From positions 1 through 28,985 of IMG/VR virus record IMGVR_UViG_3300028866_000072: a DNA stretch of 28,985 bases; one strand, given 5' to 3'. The notes under the pieces are model-generated. The model saw nothing but the letters and a program-made list of their open reading frames with translations. It was not told where the DNA came from and ran no database searches. A program made the translations under genes and the position numbers. The DNA is from a virus. Numbering within the stretch: the stretch's first letter is position 1; each line of letters starts with the position of its first letter. Shown here piece after piece: positions 1 through 10,482 of the stretch.

Positions 1-3000
1 GACCAGGGTTACGTCTCCTACCGGGGACAGGCTTTTGGAGGAGAGGAACATCACTTCGGAGCGGCTATGGCCCCCGATGGAACCTACGGGGTATATCGCC
101 GGACGCCGGACGGGATTGAATACCTTAGCGCCGGGGGGATCTTCGAGGAAGAGCCAACAGAGGGGTTCAGGGCTCCAGATCAAGAGACGGCAGAGACACT
201 GGCTCAGATCAAATCCCTTCGGGTAAATGCCGACTACGCTCTTGAGGAGCATGGCTCGACGCCGGAGCGAGAAGCGGAACGCACGCTACTCCGAAATTTG
301 GAGCGGCAACTGGTAGACGGCGAGATTACCGGGGAGCAGGCGCGGAAGGGAGCCGGTCTGCCGGAAGAGAAGTCGGAAGAGGAAGAGCGGAGGTCCACCA
401 CATATCAGGAGATCGAGGCCGCCAGAGCAGGGGCATTGTATGGGCTTCTTTATGGACGGACGATAGCGCAGTTTGAGGACGATTTCCTTTCCGAACTGGA
501 GAGTGCCGGCTGGAATCCCGAAGACATCGAAGCAGCTATCGACACCATTGGTCCCACTCTTCGGATGGAGGCCGAGAACAACCTGCACTACGTAGGAAAA
601 TCTGGAGACTACATTGTTTCCAAGAAGGGCGTCACCTGGAGACTCGACAAATACGGGATGCTTCAGCCGGACGGTTTTGCGGTTGCGCCGATTCCGTTGA
701 TGAAGAATGGCCGATACACGGCACAGGCGATCGACCTTGCAATGTCGGGGAAGGTTGGTTTTGGTCGTAGCCCCCTAGAGGAACAGAGAGTAGAGGTGGC
801 GAAGGAACACACGGCCGCCCAGATGCTCGACAATCTTTCACAGGCCGAGAAAGATGAACTTGAAAGGGCCGTCAGACTGTCGCAGCAAAACGAAGGGTTG
901 CTACTGGAAGCAGGCGAACTGCCGGCGGAGAAACCAGTTCCGAACAGGAAGAAGGGATTCGCTCCTCCAGTTGAGCGTCCGACTCCAGAGATGGAGGAGG
1001 ATCGCACCGTAGACGAAGGTTATGATCCACTGATCGAAGCCATTGGCTCCCAGATAGAGAACCCTGAATCTCACGCGAAGGGGCCGGGAATTATTGCGCG
1101 GATAGCGAAGAATAGCGGCCTGACTCCAGCGCAGGTCGTTGGATTGTTCCGTGAATCGGAGGCCAAGCCGGACACTCTGAAAGGGAAGATCGAGTGGCTG
1201 CGGGTTGGAGACACTATCTCCGACAAGATGGGACTCCCTTGGGTAGTGGAGGGTGACGCGAACGGGAAGTTGTATCTCCGCAAAGGTGAGGGCGGAGCCA
1301 GAATCCCATTTGACAAGGACAAGCCGAGCGATACCGTGCGAAGAATAGTCGGCAACGGTGAAGTGCAATCTACGGCCCGTACACAGTACACACCAGAGGA
1401 CGCACGTCGCATTGTGTTTGAATCCTCGATCGTCATTGCTCAGAATGAGGCGATAGAGAGAGTCAAGGAATTGGCGGAGAACCCACCTCCACCGCCACGG
1501 ACGCAGGAGCAGGCTGAAGAGCAGGTCAAGCAGGCAGAGGCCCGTGAGGCACAAGTCAACGACGCAGCCGTGGAAGCTATTGCGGCGGCGGTTGACCCTA
1601 CCCCAAAGGCGACCGACGAAGAGATCGACAAGGCTGTTGCGAAGGCCGAGGAGTTGCGAAAGGTAGCCGAGGCTGCGGCGAAGCAGACGGCGGAAGCGCA
1701 GGGTCGTGCCGCAGGTCCGGGAGACTATCCTCAGAAAGCTCCGATCACCTCGAAGCGAGTCCCACGGATGGCGTGGGCAGTCGGGCATGAAGGGTATATC
1801 CAGACGAACGCCAGCAAGATCCCCATGCACCGCGAACTCGTCAAGTTGAGCCAACTCACCCCGTCTTTTAGGTGGAACGGGAATATGTTGGAGCGGGTTC
1901 CTGAGTACCCGGAACAGATGCAGGACGTTCCACCGGACGAAGCGACACGCCAGCAAGTTTTGGCAGATGCTCAGCCTGTTCGGTACGACGTTGACCATTA
2001 TCTCGATCCTGGTCATGGCCCAGAGCGGGGACCGGCCATTGTCGATGGTGGCGGCGACGTGGCGGGAGGGAATCGCCGTCTGTTGAGGATGATGAAGTAT
2101 CTGGAGTTGATACAAGACGACAAGGTTGCTCTTGCTCAGTTCCGTGCGAAGATGGCCGATTACGCCCAAAAGAACGGGATGATTTACCCGGAGGGAGATG
2201 AAATCTACATCCCAGTCAGGATGATGGATGAACCTATTGGCACTATAGCCAAGGCGACTAAGTTAGGAAACCTGTTCAACAAGAAAGCATCGCACGGCAT
2301 TGACGAGAACGCGAAGTCGATCACTTACGGACGGATGCTCTACGAGGCCCAAAGGGCTGAAGAGGCAGTAGGGCGCAATGGAGTTTTGGATCGTATCGCC
2401 GATGAGTTCAACAGCGCCGACACGCCGCGAGACGCAATGGCAAACAGACCTGAATTCTTTGCCAACATAGTGCGTAAAGAACTTGGGATCGGCGGTGAGG
2501 ATCAAGCAGACTGGTTTAACAAGAACGCACAGGGAGAGTATGAATTCTTGAGTACAAACGGCAAGGAGAAGTTAGAGAAAGCCCTGCTTGCTACGGTACT
2601 GAAGAATCCTTCCACGCTCGATACGTTGGGAACCTCGACGGCCTACGATTCTCTGTTGAAGTCGATCGGCCCAATGACCCGGCTTCGCGCCGTGCCGGAC
2701 AAGGACATCACCGGAATCATCGAACAGGCGATTCAGGCGACGGCGGTCACGGAGAGAATGAAGGCCGCGGGAGACTCGCCGAGGGCGCGGTGGAACAAGG
2801 CGTTTGCTGAGCATGATTTCTTTTCTGAAGACCCACAACTGCCGGAGCCGGACAGGATGGTGGAAGCTGTCTGGAGGTCGCTGCATGATCGAAAGACGAC
2901 CCGCTTCAAAAACGCTCTTAATGATTATCTGGTTGGAGAGGGAATCCAGAAGGGTTTCTTTGATCCGGCAGAGCATGGCCTGAATACGCCTGCTGATTTG

Positions 3001-6000
3001 TTCAACGCAGCCTTCGAGGACGAACTGAAGGACGTGAAAGATTCGCGTGGCGTAAATAGTGAAGAGGCTCGTGGCAAGAAGGGCCATGATGCTATGCAGG
3101 AATATCTGAAGTCTCTTCCGTGGGAGTTAACTCAAGACCAGTTTGACGCGGCGATGCGGAATCAGCCGGAGGCGGGCGACCCGATTGCGAAGCCGATTGA
3201 AACGAAAGTTCGAGAAGGAAAGATCGGTGATATGCTCGGAGCCGGGGAAACGCGACTCACGGCAACAGGGCGCGAGACGACTCCGTTCCCGAAGATCGAT
3301 ACGACCACCAACGGAAAAGCTACCAATACGGTGAAGCGCGTCGATCAGTGGCTCATGGATAATGCCATCGCTGAGGCGAAGGCGAGAGGGGACCATTTCG
3401 CGCAGCGGCAGTTTGAGGCAGGCCGTGATAAGCCACAACAGGCAGACAAAGATTCTGCCGAGATTTACCTTTTCGACAAGGAAATCATCCAGCCGATCCC
3501 GCGGCCGTTCACGAAGCCTCTTGTTGCAGAGAAGCCCGGCGCACTCACTCCTCCACCGGAGCCTCCAAGTGCAGCCCCAGCGGTCGAGGTTGGGCAGCGT
3601 GTCACGTTCACCCCGAATAACTTCAATCACAACGATGTGGTTGGGGTGGTGCGCGATGTCATCACCAACACTTCTGGAGCTAAGGGCTATCAGATTATCG
3701 ATGATGCTGGTGTCGAGCACAGAGTATGGGAGAGGGATGGAACTATCGGCTCAGAGACGAAGGCGGTCGATCAGAAAGCCATCAACTCTCTGAATGATGA
3801 AGAGCGCAAACTGCGGAAGAGACAGGCAACTCTGGAAGCGGAAGTCAAGAAGCCTTCCGGCATGGTTCCACCGGCCATCTCATCGGAGTTGAACTCTAAG
3901 CGCGGTGTTGAGTTGAACGATATTCGGAAGCGTCTCGACGCTATCGTAGATGAACGGCGCAGGTTGATGCAGGGTGGAGATGGAGATTCTAAACTCGCCG
4001 CGGCTAAAGCCGAGAAGGGCTACGTCACCCCCGACGAGTTGCGCCGCTATCTGGAATTCGATCCTGAAACAAAAGGTCACGTAGACGAAAATATGTGGAC
4101 GGCTCAGATGTTGGCCGAGCGCGTCTACGATGCAGACCCTCCAGTGGGAGTAGACCGCAAGGATGCGCTGGCATGGGTGTTGGAGAGAAGGGTATCTGGT
4201 ATTGGAAGGGAATCAGGCTCCAAGGGCGGAGCTTTCATGGCGGAGACAAGGCTCGGTAGAGGGTACATACTTCTTTATGACAACGCTCATGCAGGAACCT
4301 TCACACACGAGTTTGCACACGCTATCTTCCCATTGCTGAGTGCGGAGGATATGAAGGCGATCAACAGCATCGAAGTGGACACAACCGCGTGGGAAAAACT
4401 GTACGGGAAAAAGTGGAACTTCCCTGAGTGGGACGGCAGACAAGAATCCCTGAAAGGGGAAGTCTTTGATGGTGTGACCGAGAAGCTCGCCTACGGCCTT
4501 GAGAAGTTCAGACGCGATGAGAAGCCTACCGGATTCAACGCGCAGGTCGGTATAGTTCTCACTAAAATCTGGAATATGTTCCGTGACACCTATCGGGAGA
4601 TAATCAAGCGCACAAAGACAGACCCTCTAAGTCCTTTCAAGTTGAGTGACGATGCGCGTCAATTCCTTATGGACACGTTTCACATTGAGGAGACGGACAA
4701 CTTCAATGCTGCGGAGGACTGGAAAAAGAAGGTTGATGCCGCCCGAAAAGCGGAGGCCAAGCAGAAGAAAGGCATGGTGAAGCCGGAAGAGGTATTACAT
4801 TCGATTATTCAGATCGCCAAAGATCTAGGCCCGACGCCCACCCACGTTTCACGCGGGAGTGACTGGCCCATAATTGAGACGGCGAATGACCGTGTGGACC
4901 CGTCCAAGACAGAGAATACGGTTGTGCTTGAGTACCCTGACAGAGATAAAGCCGCCGCTGCTTTTGTTCAGGCGTACATGGAAGGTAGCGGAATATCTGG
5001 AGTTGAATATCTGGAAGGCCCAGACGGGAAGGGTGCGATTCGTTTTAACTGGGGTCTGCCCGAAAAGGGGTCGAAAGAAAAGCCCAAGGAGATTCCAAAC
5101 AGCATCCTCTACCAAGAGGTTCCGAAGCGGAATGAGCAACTTCAGATTGAGAAGTTGGAAGATTTGCTCAAGAAGACCTCAGCCCCTTTCATGCAGCAAT
5201 TCGTGAGAACGCAGATTAAGAAGTTAGAGTCAGAGATTCGCGCCAAGTACGGGGTAGAGAGCCCAAAAATTGGACTCGACCCGGAGGCAGCGAGAAAAGC
5301 AATAGCGGAGGTGAAGCGTGGCACAGCAGGGAGAACGTCAGACGCAGGAAGAGAGAGGGTATCCGACTTACGAGGAGTACCTGATGGACCTCTTGGGGAT
5401 GGAAAGCAAAGCGGAGTTGGACGCCTTTCTAAACCGCCCGTCATGGGGATGCCTGGATATGCAGGTGCCAGAGGTGCCACCGATCGAACTGGACCCGGAA
5501 GAGGAAATGCTCAACCAGTTAACCTCGCAAACGTAGCGCCGGTCAAGCTGAATCCATTACCGGAGCGCGGGGCGCCGGTAGGGATCATGGCGGGTGAAGC
5601 GTTCGACGAGAAGGCATGGAGGGACGGACTGAAGAGGGCTGGACTCCCGGAGAATATGCCTGCGCCGACAGTGACGCTCTCTCCAGAAGTTGCCCGGACG
5701 TTAAAGTATGCAGGTCAGAAGCAAATTGTCCAGACGGTTCTCTCCGCATTGGAGCAGGGCGACGGGGCTGTGATCGCTTCCGTGGCGGGTTCAGGCAAGA
5801 CTTGGACCGAGATGGGTGTGGTGAAGGAGACGATCCTTCGGAACCCCGATGCGAAGATTCTTGTCGTTACGATGAATCGGGGACTACTCGAAGATGGCGA
5901 CGATGCCGTTAGGCAGGTTGCGAAGAACGGCTATGATCTGAAGGTAGAAACCGACATCATCGACAAGCCTCCAGAGCCGGGAGTCTACGGGGCAACATAT

Positions 6001-9000
6001 CAGCGGTTGCTTAACAACTCCATCTACTCGAAAACTCCATGGGACTTGGTGATTGCTGACGAAGCCGGAGCAGCACGCAACTGGTACAGAGACGAAAACC
6101 AGCAAGGCAAACTTTTGAAGGTTGTGATGGAAAACTCCAAAAAGGGAGTTTACGTTTCAGCTACTCCATTCCATTCTCCCAACGAGTACGGCTATGCGGA
6201 GAAGTTGAACCTGTGGCCGAAGGGCGGTTTTGAGGGATGGATAAAAGAAAACTTTGCTCACGAGAAGGTGGGCGACAAGATCGTTGCGAAGCTCGACCCG
6301 GCGAAGCAGGCAAAACTACGTGAGCAGATGGTTGAGCGTGGACAGTTCATCTCGCAGCAAATCTCCTATGATGGATTTTCTGTTCACTTTGGAGTGGTCC
6401 CTGTAACCGACGTGGTGGAACGGAAGTTGGACCGCATTCATCAAGGTGTAGCGGTGATGAAGAGGGAGTTATTGAAGCAAGGAAAGAAGGGACTCTCCGA
6501 GAGAGTATCTGCTTTTGAGGCGACATACACGAAAGCCTACCTTGAGAGGTCGAGACTGCCAGAAGCAATCCAACTTATCAAGAGAGCGAGAGCGCAGGGT
6601 TGGCAAGTCGCGGTATTCTCAGAGACCACATCGGAGGACTTGTTCCGTCGGCCGGTTGGACCAAAAGAAGAGCCGGGAACGTATCGGTTGCTTGATGAAG
6701 AGACTGGTGGGCAGATAGGGCGCATCATGCCGGAGTTCGTAAACATTGCAGATCAACTTCGCGCAGAGTTTGGCGACGAGATGGGCGACTACAGTGGAGT
6801 AGGAAACACCGACGCACAGCGCGAAGAGGCAAAACAGGCTTTCTTGAAGGGAGAAAAGAAGATACTGTACACGTCCTATGCCGCAGGAGGAATAGGGATA
6901 AACTTGCAGGACAAAGACGGAGATAAACCGCGGTTGTCGATATTCCTTGGACCACCGTATTCTGGTATCTTGCTTGAGCAATCATTGGCGAGGACGTGGC
7001 GGCTTGGCGTGAAGTCGAACGCGAGGGCGGTATTCCTTGCGACAGACTCAGAGCCGGATATTCGCCTTATGTCAACCAAGATTGGGCCTCGCATGAGGGC
7101 GTTAAGCGCGGCGGTTCTAGGAGATAGAGATTCATTGGCTTCGGTCATGTCGAACTACTCCGACGAAGAGAAGATGCGCGAACATCAGGACATGATGGCG
7201 TTCGACCAAGGCAACGAAATAAAAGTCGATGCTCAAGGATTCCAAGTCCGCAGCAAGCGCAAGGTCAACTTCGACAACTGGAGTTCGATCACCTTCCCGA
7301 ACGCGGAAGAGGCAAAGAACAAGGGGATGCAGGTAGAGATGTCCGGCGGCGGGAAGGGAAGTGACTGGGCTACGCTCTATCAGGAGAAGCCGAAGCGGTG
7401 GGAGCCGCCGAACAGACCTTTGACGATTGAGGACATTCGCATCCGGCGGGCGGTGAACGCGGCGGCGGACAAGGCGGCGGCGAACCCTCAGATTCCCCAT
7501 GAAGAGATCACGATGACGGCTGTGAGGGCCGAGGAAGTGGCGAAGGCCGCGCCGGAGGGTGTGGACAAGGAAGCGGCGGCCGAAGGTGTGATGAAAACCT
7601 TGTTCCGTGGGGAAGTTGCTCTCCAAGGCGAAGGGGGTGGATGGACCGTTGCTCACGATGCAGTCAAGAACATGGCCCAGGGCGTGAGAGTAGACGATGA
7701 GAGGCCATGGAAGAAGCGGCTATGGGATTACCAGTTCTCTCAAGACTCGAACATCGTCCACACGCTCAGGAAGCTAGGGAAAGAGGGTGTTGGTTGGAAT
7801 ATCGTCAATATGCGGGAGGACTTCTACCAGAAGGAGGACCAGTACGACGCCGACCACCTCCATGATCTTCTTGGCATATTCACCGGCAACAAGTTGAACC
7901 CTCACGATGAAAACACCGTGAGAAAGATTATTGACGTAGTGGAGGGTCATCAGGCAGTCGCGGACCCGGCTATCAATAAAGCCGCGGGTGAACTCTCGGA
8001 ATTCATGAAGAGGATGCGCGACTTTATGGCAGAGAAGAACGTGTCTCTGGTGGCGAAAGACGGGACCAAAGTACCCTACAAGAATATCGCCGCGGACCCA
8101 AAACATATTCCCCACTTCATTAACTACGACGCGAAACTGACGGACCCAAAAACCGGAGAGACAAAGACTCTGCGCGAGGTGATGGGACATACTTTCGGGG
8201 AACTCAATCGTCTTCGGTACATGGAGGAGTACGCTCGGAAGATTGGAAAGCCGGTCGAAGAGGCCCGCGTATGGATCGCGGACCTTGAGAAAAGGATGAA
8301 GGGAGCACGTCTTGGGCAGGTGAGGGCAGAGCGTTCAGTGAATATTCCTTTCTACTACAAAGACTTTAAACACCTCGTCAAGTATGTTGAGCAAGTCTCC
8401 ACTGCGGCGTCTATGGAAGAGACATTTGGCGGTGAGATGGAGAATCTGAAGAAGGAGATTGCAAAAGTCCCCAACGAACAAGCCAGAAAGGACATCTTAA
8501 CTGGATTCACTACGATGTTCGAGGTGCCTGATTGGAACACCTCGGCAGGCAAGATAGTTCGGAAGGGGCAGGGATTTGAAGCTCTGACCAAAATGCCTCT
8601 ATCTGTTTTGAAAGTTCCTTTTCATTTGGTCCACGCGACAATGAAGGTGGGATTAAAGAGCGTGGGGAAAGCCGGGATAGAGTGGCTGAAGAACCCTAAC
8701 GAATTCAGAGATGAGAAGTTCCAGTTGGGTGTTACCGGAGGCCGCACAGACAATGCGTGGATTCTTGAGGGAGGGGGAGATCACGGACTCGGAGGAGCAG
8801 TCTTCAAGGGGACTGGGTTCGATATAGCCTACAGGTGGGTTCGCGGGATTGCCGGAGAATCGGCCAAAGTCTACATGGAGCAACGCGCTCTTGGCGGCCT
8901 AAAAAAAGGCGGCAGCATAGCCGAAGAGGTTCGCCGCATCTTGAAGCACACCATGCTGATAGGAGACCACGCGATTGACGAGGCTGTGAGGACCGGCAAG

Positions 9001-9873
9001 TGGTCTGAAGACGACTTGGAGAAGGCGCAGAGGGCGTTCGCCAATAAGGTGACATTCAACTCCCGCAATCCAGGTCAGATGCCAGAGTTGGCTCGGATGA
9101 GCATGGCGAAAGATTTGAGTACGGCACAGAAGAACCTCAACACGTCTCTGCGGGGAACCTATGCTCTACAGAGTTTTACGATCAAGACGTACTCGTTCCT
9201 ACGGGATGCTCTCTATGACGAGGTAGTGATTCATCACAACCTGAAGCCTTTGATTCCTTTCCTGCTTTTATATCCGGTCGCCGGCCAGTTGATTACCGGA
9301 ACGACTTCCGGGACGAAGCACATCTTCAACTTGACGAGCGAGAAAATCCAAGACAAAGAACACGTCCACGATTCTTGGGATACATGGTTGCAGCAATTCG
9401 ACAACATTGAACATCACCCTGTTATCGGAGCTTTGAAGTTTTGGATTGATGGGGCTTGTGTGGCGGCGGCGATGGAACGCACGAAGCGCGTGGCGGACCT
9501 CGTGTTGCTAATGTCCGAGGGCCACAAGAAGCAAGCCGACGACATGATGAAGTATTGGATTGATGACGAACTGGAGCAGGATTTCGGTTCGATCTACACC
9601 GATATGCTCTATTTCGCCAAGGCAGGGACAGATGAGGTTCGTGACCTGTGGAAGTATACCGAGGATCACGCGAAGCAACTGACAGCCACAGAGAAGCACG
9701 TCTTTGGAGAACTAGAGAAGCTGGTTCCTTTGTCAAAGGATATGCCCTACGTGGACGATCTGGCGCATCAATACATCAAGACAGGGCCGAAGAAGTGGGC
9801 TGTTGAAGGGGGTGACGACGAGCCGCCGAAGGAGAAGCGGAAAAAGTGGGCGGCGCCGACGCCTTGGGATTGA
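1..9873 (+). CDS. Giant phage polyvalent protein (ParB-like, metallopeptidase, SF2 helicase, virion C-terminus), 5' partial
   Basis: The frame is open to the left edge; the first ATG is at 67 (GGAG 5 nt upstream), but the codons before it read as ordinary protein, so the true start may lie outside. Numbering from 67, at least 3268 residues. Around 590-790 lies a DdrB/ParB-like segment (VDGGGDVAGGNRR). Residues 1414-1418 are HEFAH, a zinc metallopeptidase signature. Residues about 1885-2370 form an SF2 helicase: GSGKT 1908-1912, DEAG 1998-2001, SAT 2031-2033 and QSLARTWR 2305-2312. The last 700 residues, with FNSRNPGQMPELARM and a hydrophobic PLIPFLLLYPVAG stretch, resemble the C-terminus of large polyvalent (PLxRFG-type) proteins. 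Such proteins are thought to be packaged in the virion and injected to protect or reprogram incoming DNA. Linker 1751-1824 is rich in Gly and Arg, with codon use unlike the rest. Domain calls are by eye. Confidence 0.88.
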   Translation, partial: DQGYVSYRGQAFGGEEHHFGAAMAPDGTYGVYRRTPDGIEYLSAGGIFEEEPTEGFRAPDQETAETLAQIKSLRVNADYALEEHGSTPEREAERTLLRNLERQLVDGEITGEQARKGAGLPEEKSEEEERRSTTYQEIEAARAGALYGLLYGRTIAQFEDDFLSELESAGWNPEDIEAAIDTIGPTLRMEAENNLHYVGKSGDYIVSKKGVTWRLDKYGMLQPDGFAVAPIPLMKNGRYTAQAIDLAMSGKVGFGRSPLEEQRVEVAKEHTAAQMLDNLSQAEKDELERAVRLSQQNEGLLLEAGELPAEKPVPNRKKGFAPPVERPTPEMEEDRTVDEGYDPLIEAIGSQIENPESHAKGPGIIARIAKNSGLTPAQVVGLFRESEAKPDTLKGKIEWLRVGDTISDKMGLPWVVEGDANGKLYLRKGEGGARIPFDKDKPSDTVRRIVGNGEVQSTARTQYTPEDARRIVFESSIVIAQNEAIERVKELAENPPPPPRTQEQAEEQVKQAEAREAQVNDAAVEAIAAAVDPTPKATDEEIDKAVAKAEELRKVAEAAAKQTAEAQGRAAGPGDYPQKAPITSKRVPRMAWAVGHEGYIQTNASKIPMHRELVKLSQLTPSFRWNGNMLERVPEYPEQMQDVPPDEATRQQVLADAQPVRYDVDHYLDPGHGPERGPAIVDGGGDVAGGNRRLLRMMKYLELIQDDKVALAQFRAKMADYAQKNGMIYPEGDEIYIPVRMMDEPIGTIAKATKLGNLFNKKASHGIDENAKSITYGRMLYEAQRAEEAVGRNGVLDRIADEFNSADTPRDAMANRPEFFANIVRKELGIGGEDQADWFNKNAQGEYEFLSTNGKEKLEKALLATVLKNPSTLDTLGTSTAYDSLLKSIGPMTRLRAVPDKDITGIIEQAIQATAVTERMKAAGDSPRARWNKAFAEHDFFSEDPQLPEPDRMVEAVWRSLHDRKTTRFKNALNDYLVGEGIQKGFFDPAEHGLNTPADLFNAAFEDELKDVKDSRGVNSEEARGKKGHDAMQEYLKSLPWELTQDQFDAAMRNQPEAGDPIAKPIETKVREGKIGDMLGAGETRLTATGRETTPFPKIDTTTNGKATNTVKRVDQWLMDNAIAEAKARGDHFAQRQFEAGRDKPQQADKDSAEIYLFDKEIIQPIPRPFTKPLVAEKPGALTPPPEPPSAAPAVEVGQRVTFTPNNFNHNDVVGVVRDVITNTSGAKGYQIIDDAGVEHRVWERDGTIGSETKAVDQKAINSLNDEERKLRKRQATLEAEVKKPSGMVPPAISSELNSKRGVELNDIRKRLDAIVDERRRLMQGGDGDSKLAAAKAEKGYVTPDELRRYLEFDPETKGHVDENMWTAQMLAERVYDADPPVGVDRKDALAWVLERRVSGIGRESGSKGGAFMAETRLGRGYILLYDNAHAGTFTHEFAHAIFPLLSAEDMKAINSIEVDTTAWEKLYGKKWNFPEWDGRQESLKGEVFDGVTEKLAYGLEKFRRDEKPTGFNAQVGIVLTKIWNMFRDTYREIIKRTKTDPLSPFKLSDDARQFLMDTFHIEETDNFNAAEDWKKKVDAARKAEAKQKKGMVKPEEVLHSIIQIAKDLGPTPTHVSRGSDWPIIETANDRVDPSKTENTVVLEYPDRDKAAAAFVQAYMEGSGISGVEYLEGPDGKGAIRFNWGLPEKGSKEKPKEIPNSILYQEVPKRNEQLQIEKLEDLLKKTSAPFMQQFVRTQIKKLESEIRAKYGVESPKIGLDPEAARKAIAEVKRGTAGRTSDAGRERVSDLRGVPDGPLGDGKQSGVGRLSKPPVMGMPGYAGARGATDRTGPGRGNAQPVNLANVAPVKLNPLPERGAPVGIMAGEAFDEKAWRDGLKRAGLPENMPAPTVTLSPEVARTLKYAGQKQIVQTVLSALEQGDGAVIASVAGSGKTWTEMGVVKETILRNPDAKILVVTMNRGLLEDGDDAVRQVAKNGYDLKVETDIIDKPPEPGVYGATYQRLLNNSIYSKTPWDLVIADEAGAARNWYRDENQQGKLLKVVMENSKKGVYVSATPFHSPNEYGYAEKLNLWPKGGFEGWIKENFAHEKVGDKIVAKLDPAKQAKLREQMVERGQFISQQISYDGFSVHFGVVPVTDVVERKLDRIHQGVAVMKRELLKQGKKGLSERVSAFEATYTKAYLERSRLPEAIQLIKRARAQGWQVAVFSETTSEDLFRRPVGPKEEPGTYRLLDEETGGQIGRIMPEFVNIADQLRAEFGDEMGDYSGVGNTDAQREEAKQAFLKGEKKILYTSYAAGGIGINLQDKDGDKPRLSIFLGPPYSGILLEQSLARTWRLGVKSNARAVFLATDSEPDIRLMSTKIGPRMRALSAAVLGDRDSLASVMSNYSDEEKMREHQDMMAFDQGNEIKVDAQGFQVRSKRKVNFDNWSSITFPNAEEAKNKGMQVEMSGGGKGSDWATLYQEKPKRWEPPNRPLTIEDIRIRRAVNAAADKAAANPQIPHEEITMTAVRAEEVAKAAPEGVDKEAAAEGVMKTLFRGEVALQGEGGGWTVAHDAVKNMAQGVRVDDERPWKKRLWDYQFSQDSNIVHTLRKLGKEGVGWNIVNMREDFYQKEDQYDADHLHDLLGIFTGNKLNPHDENTVRKIIDVVEGHQAVADPAINKAAGELSEFMKRMRDFMAEKNVSLVAKDGTKVPYKNIAADPKHIPHFINYDAKLTDPKTGETKTLREVMGHTFGELNRLRYMEEYARKIGKPVEEARVWIADLEKRMKGARLGQVRAERSVNIPFYYKDFKHLVKYVEQVSTAASMEETFGGEMENLKKEIAKVPNEQARKDILTGFTTMFEVPDWNTSAGKIVRKGQGFEALTKMPLSVLKVPFHLVHATMKVGLKSVGKAGIEWLKNPNEFRDEKFQLGVTGGRTDNAWILEGGGDHGLGGAVFKGTGFDIAYRWVRGIAGESAKVYMEQRALGGLKKGGSIAEEVRRILKHTMLIGDHAIDEAVRTGKWSEDDLEKAQRAFANKVTFNSRNPGQMPELARMSMAKDLSTAQKNLNTSLRGTYALQSFTIKTYSFLRDALYDEVVIHHNLKPLIPFLLLYPVAGQLITGTTSGTKHIFNLTSEKIQDKEHVHDSWDTWLQQFDNIEHHPVIGALKFWIDGACVAAAMERTKRVADLVLLMSEGHKKQADDMMKYWIDDELEQDFGSIYTDMLYFAKAGTDEVRDLWKYTEDHAKQLTATEKHVFGELEKLVPLSKDMPYVDDLAHQYIKTGPKKWAVEGGDDEPPKEKRKKWAAPTPWD
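5318..5536 (+). CDS. Nested small protein inside the giant gene (different frame)
   Basis: A 72-codon frame starts with GTG at 5318, preceded by GGAGG with a 6 nt spacer, and lies wholly inside the polyvalent gene in another frame. Its product reads like a normal acidic protein (YPTYEEYLMDLLGMESKAEL, later PEVPPIELDPEEEML). Over the same bases the giant gene encodes a Gly/Arg/Pro-rich stretch with unusual codons (AGA, CGA, TTA, CTT). Either this is a true overlapping gene, or it is a former stand-alone gene between two genes that later became fused. No family is recognised. The start signal and protein-like composition are seen; expression is inferred. Confidence 0.5.
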   Translation: MAQQGERQTQEERGYPTYEEYLMDLLGMESKAELDAFLNRPSWGCLDMQVPEVPPIELDPEEEMLNQLTSQT

Positions 9874-9927
9874 GTAGCGGGTGTATACTTCGAGTATCTC
9901 CAAACAGGAGACGAGGAGGTAATGGGG

Positions 9928-10251
9928 ATGGCAAACAATCGGATGTACATGGTGTGTCTGCATTGCATGTGGGACGCCGAGATTCCTTTGGACGACTGTC
10001 GGGAATATGTCGCAAAGTATTATCCGCCACCGACCGGATGGTACACGACGCGGGATGATGTGAAGGGAAGCCTCGACGCCTTTTTCGACAAGCATCAACA
10101 CAAGGAGACATGGGAGCAGTCGATGTTTGGGGACCACTTCACCGTGATGACGGAATCTCTTCTAAAGGCCGGGGATGACATGGTAGCCGCCAAGAGGGAA
10201 GTCTTGGGTATCATTCAAAAGGGAACCGAAGAAGGAAGAATGGGCCGATAG
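9928..10251 (+). CDS. Hypothetical phage protein with CxxC motif
   Basis: 107 residues. Start placed at the ATG at 9928, which has GAGGAGG 8 nt upstream; the in-frame ATG at 9922 is only 2 nt from that site. The N-terminus has CLHC and a third Cys at DDC (residue about 23), possibly a partial metal site. The rest is mixed charged and helical (LDAFFDKHQHKETW) and ends in a basic tail. It is the first gene after the giant polyvalent gene. No function can be assigned. Confidence 0.75.
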   Translation: MANNRMYMVCLHCMWDAEIPLDDCREYVAKYYPPPTGWYTTRDDVKGSLDAFFDKHQHKETWEQSMFGDHFTVMTESLLKAGDDMVAAKREVLGIIQKGTEEGRMGR

Positions 10252-10276
10252 TTAAAATCTGGAGTGAGGAGGAAGC

Positions 10277-10462
10277 ATGGGAATAAGGATAACCAAAGAG
10301 GAAGTGGATCACGGGGACGGGAAGTGCTGGCGGATTATGGCGACTTGGGACTCGAAGCACGGAGGAACGGAATCAGCAGTGAGGTTCTGCAAGACGCTTG
10401 CCGCTCAGAGGCGAATCGTTTACGGGTTTAAGATGAAGTGGAGAATGGGAGAGTACGACTAA
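10277..10462 (+). CDS. Small hypothetical protein
   Basis: 61 residues, basic, with two Cys and several Trp (CWRIMATWDSKHGG, MKWRMGEYD at the end). GAGGAGG lies just before the ATG. It follows the previous gene by 25 nt and is likely in the same transcript. Not recognised. Confidence 0.65.
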   Translation: MGIRITKEEVDHGDGKCWRIMATWDSKHGGTESAVRFCKTLAAQRRIVYGFKMKWRMGEYD

Positions 10463-10482
10463 CCGTGTAACAAGAAGGGAGT

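Noticed and set aside
901-2169. A 422-codon leftward frame under the giant gene
   Set aside because: Arg/Leu-rich composition typical of an antisense shadow; the plus-strand frame has recognisable domains.
5263-5276. A further copy of the 14-base motif on the minus strand
   Set aside because: One mismatch, opposite to transcription and inside codons of the giant gene; probably chance.
9864-9889. A promoter with TATACT at 9884-9889 after the giant gene
   Set aside because: No -35 at a proper distance; the box also lies in a small ATACT/AGTAT hairpin, so the evidence is too thin.
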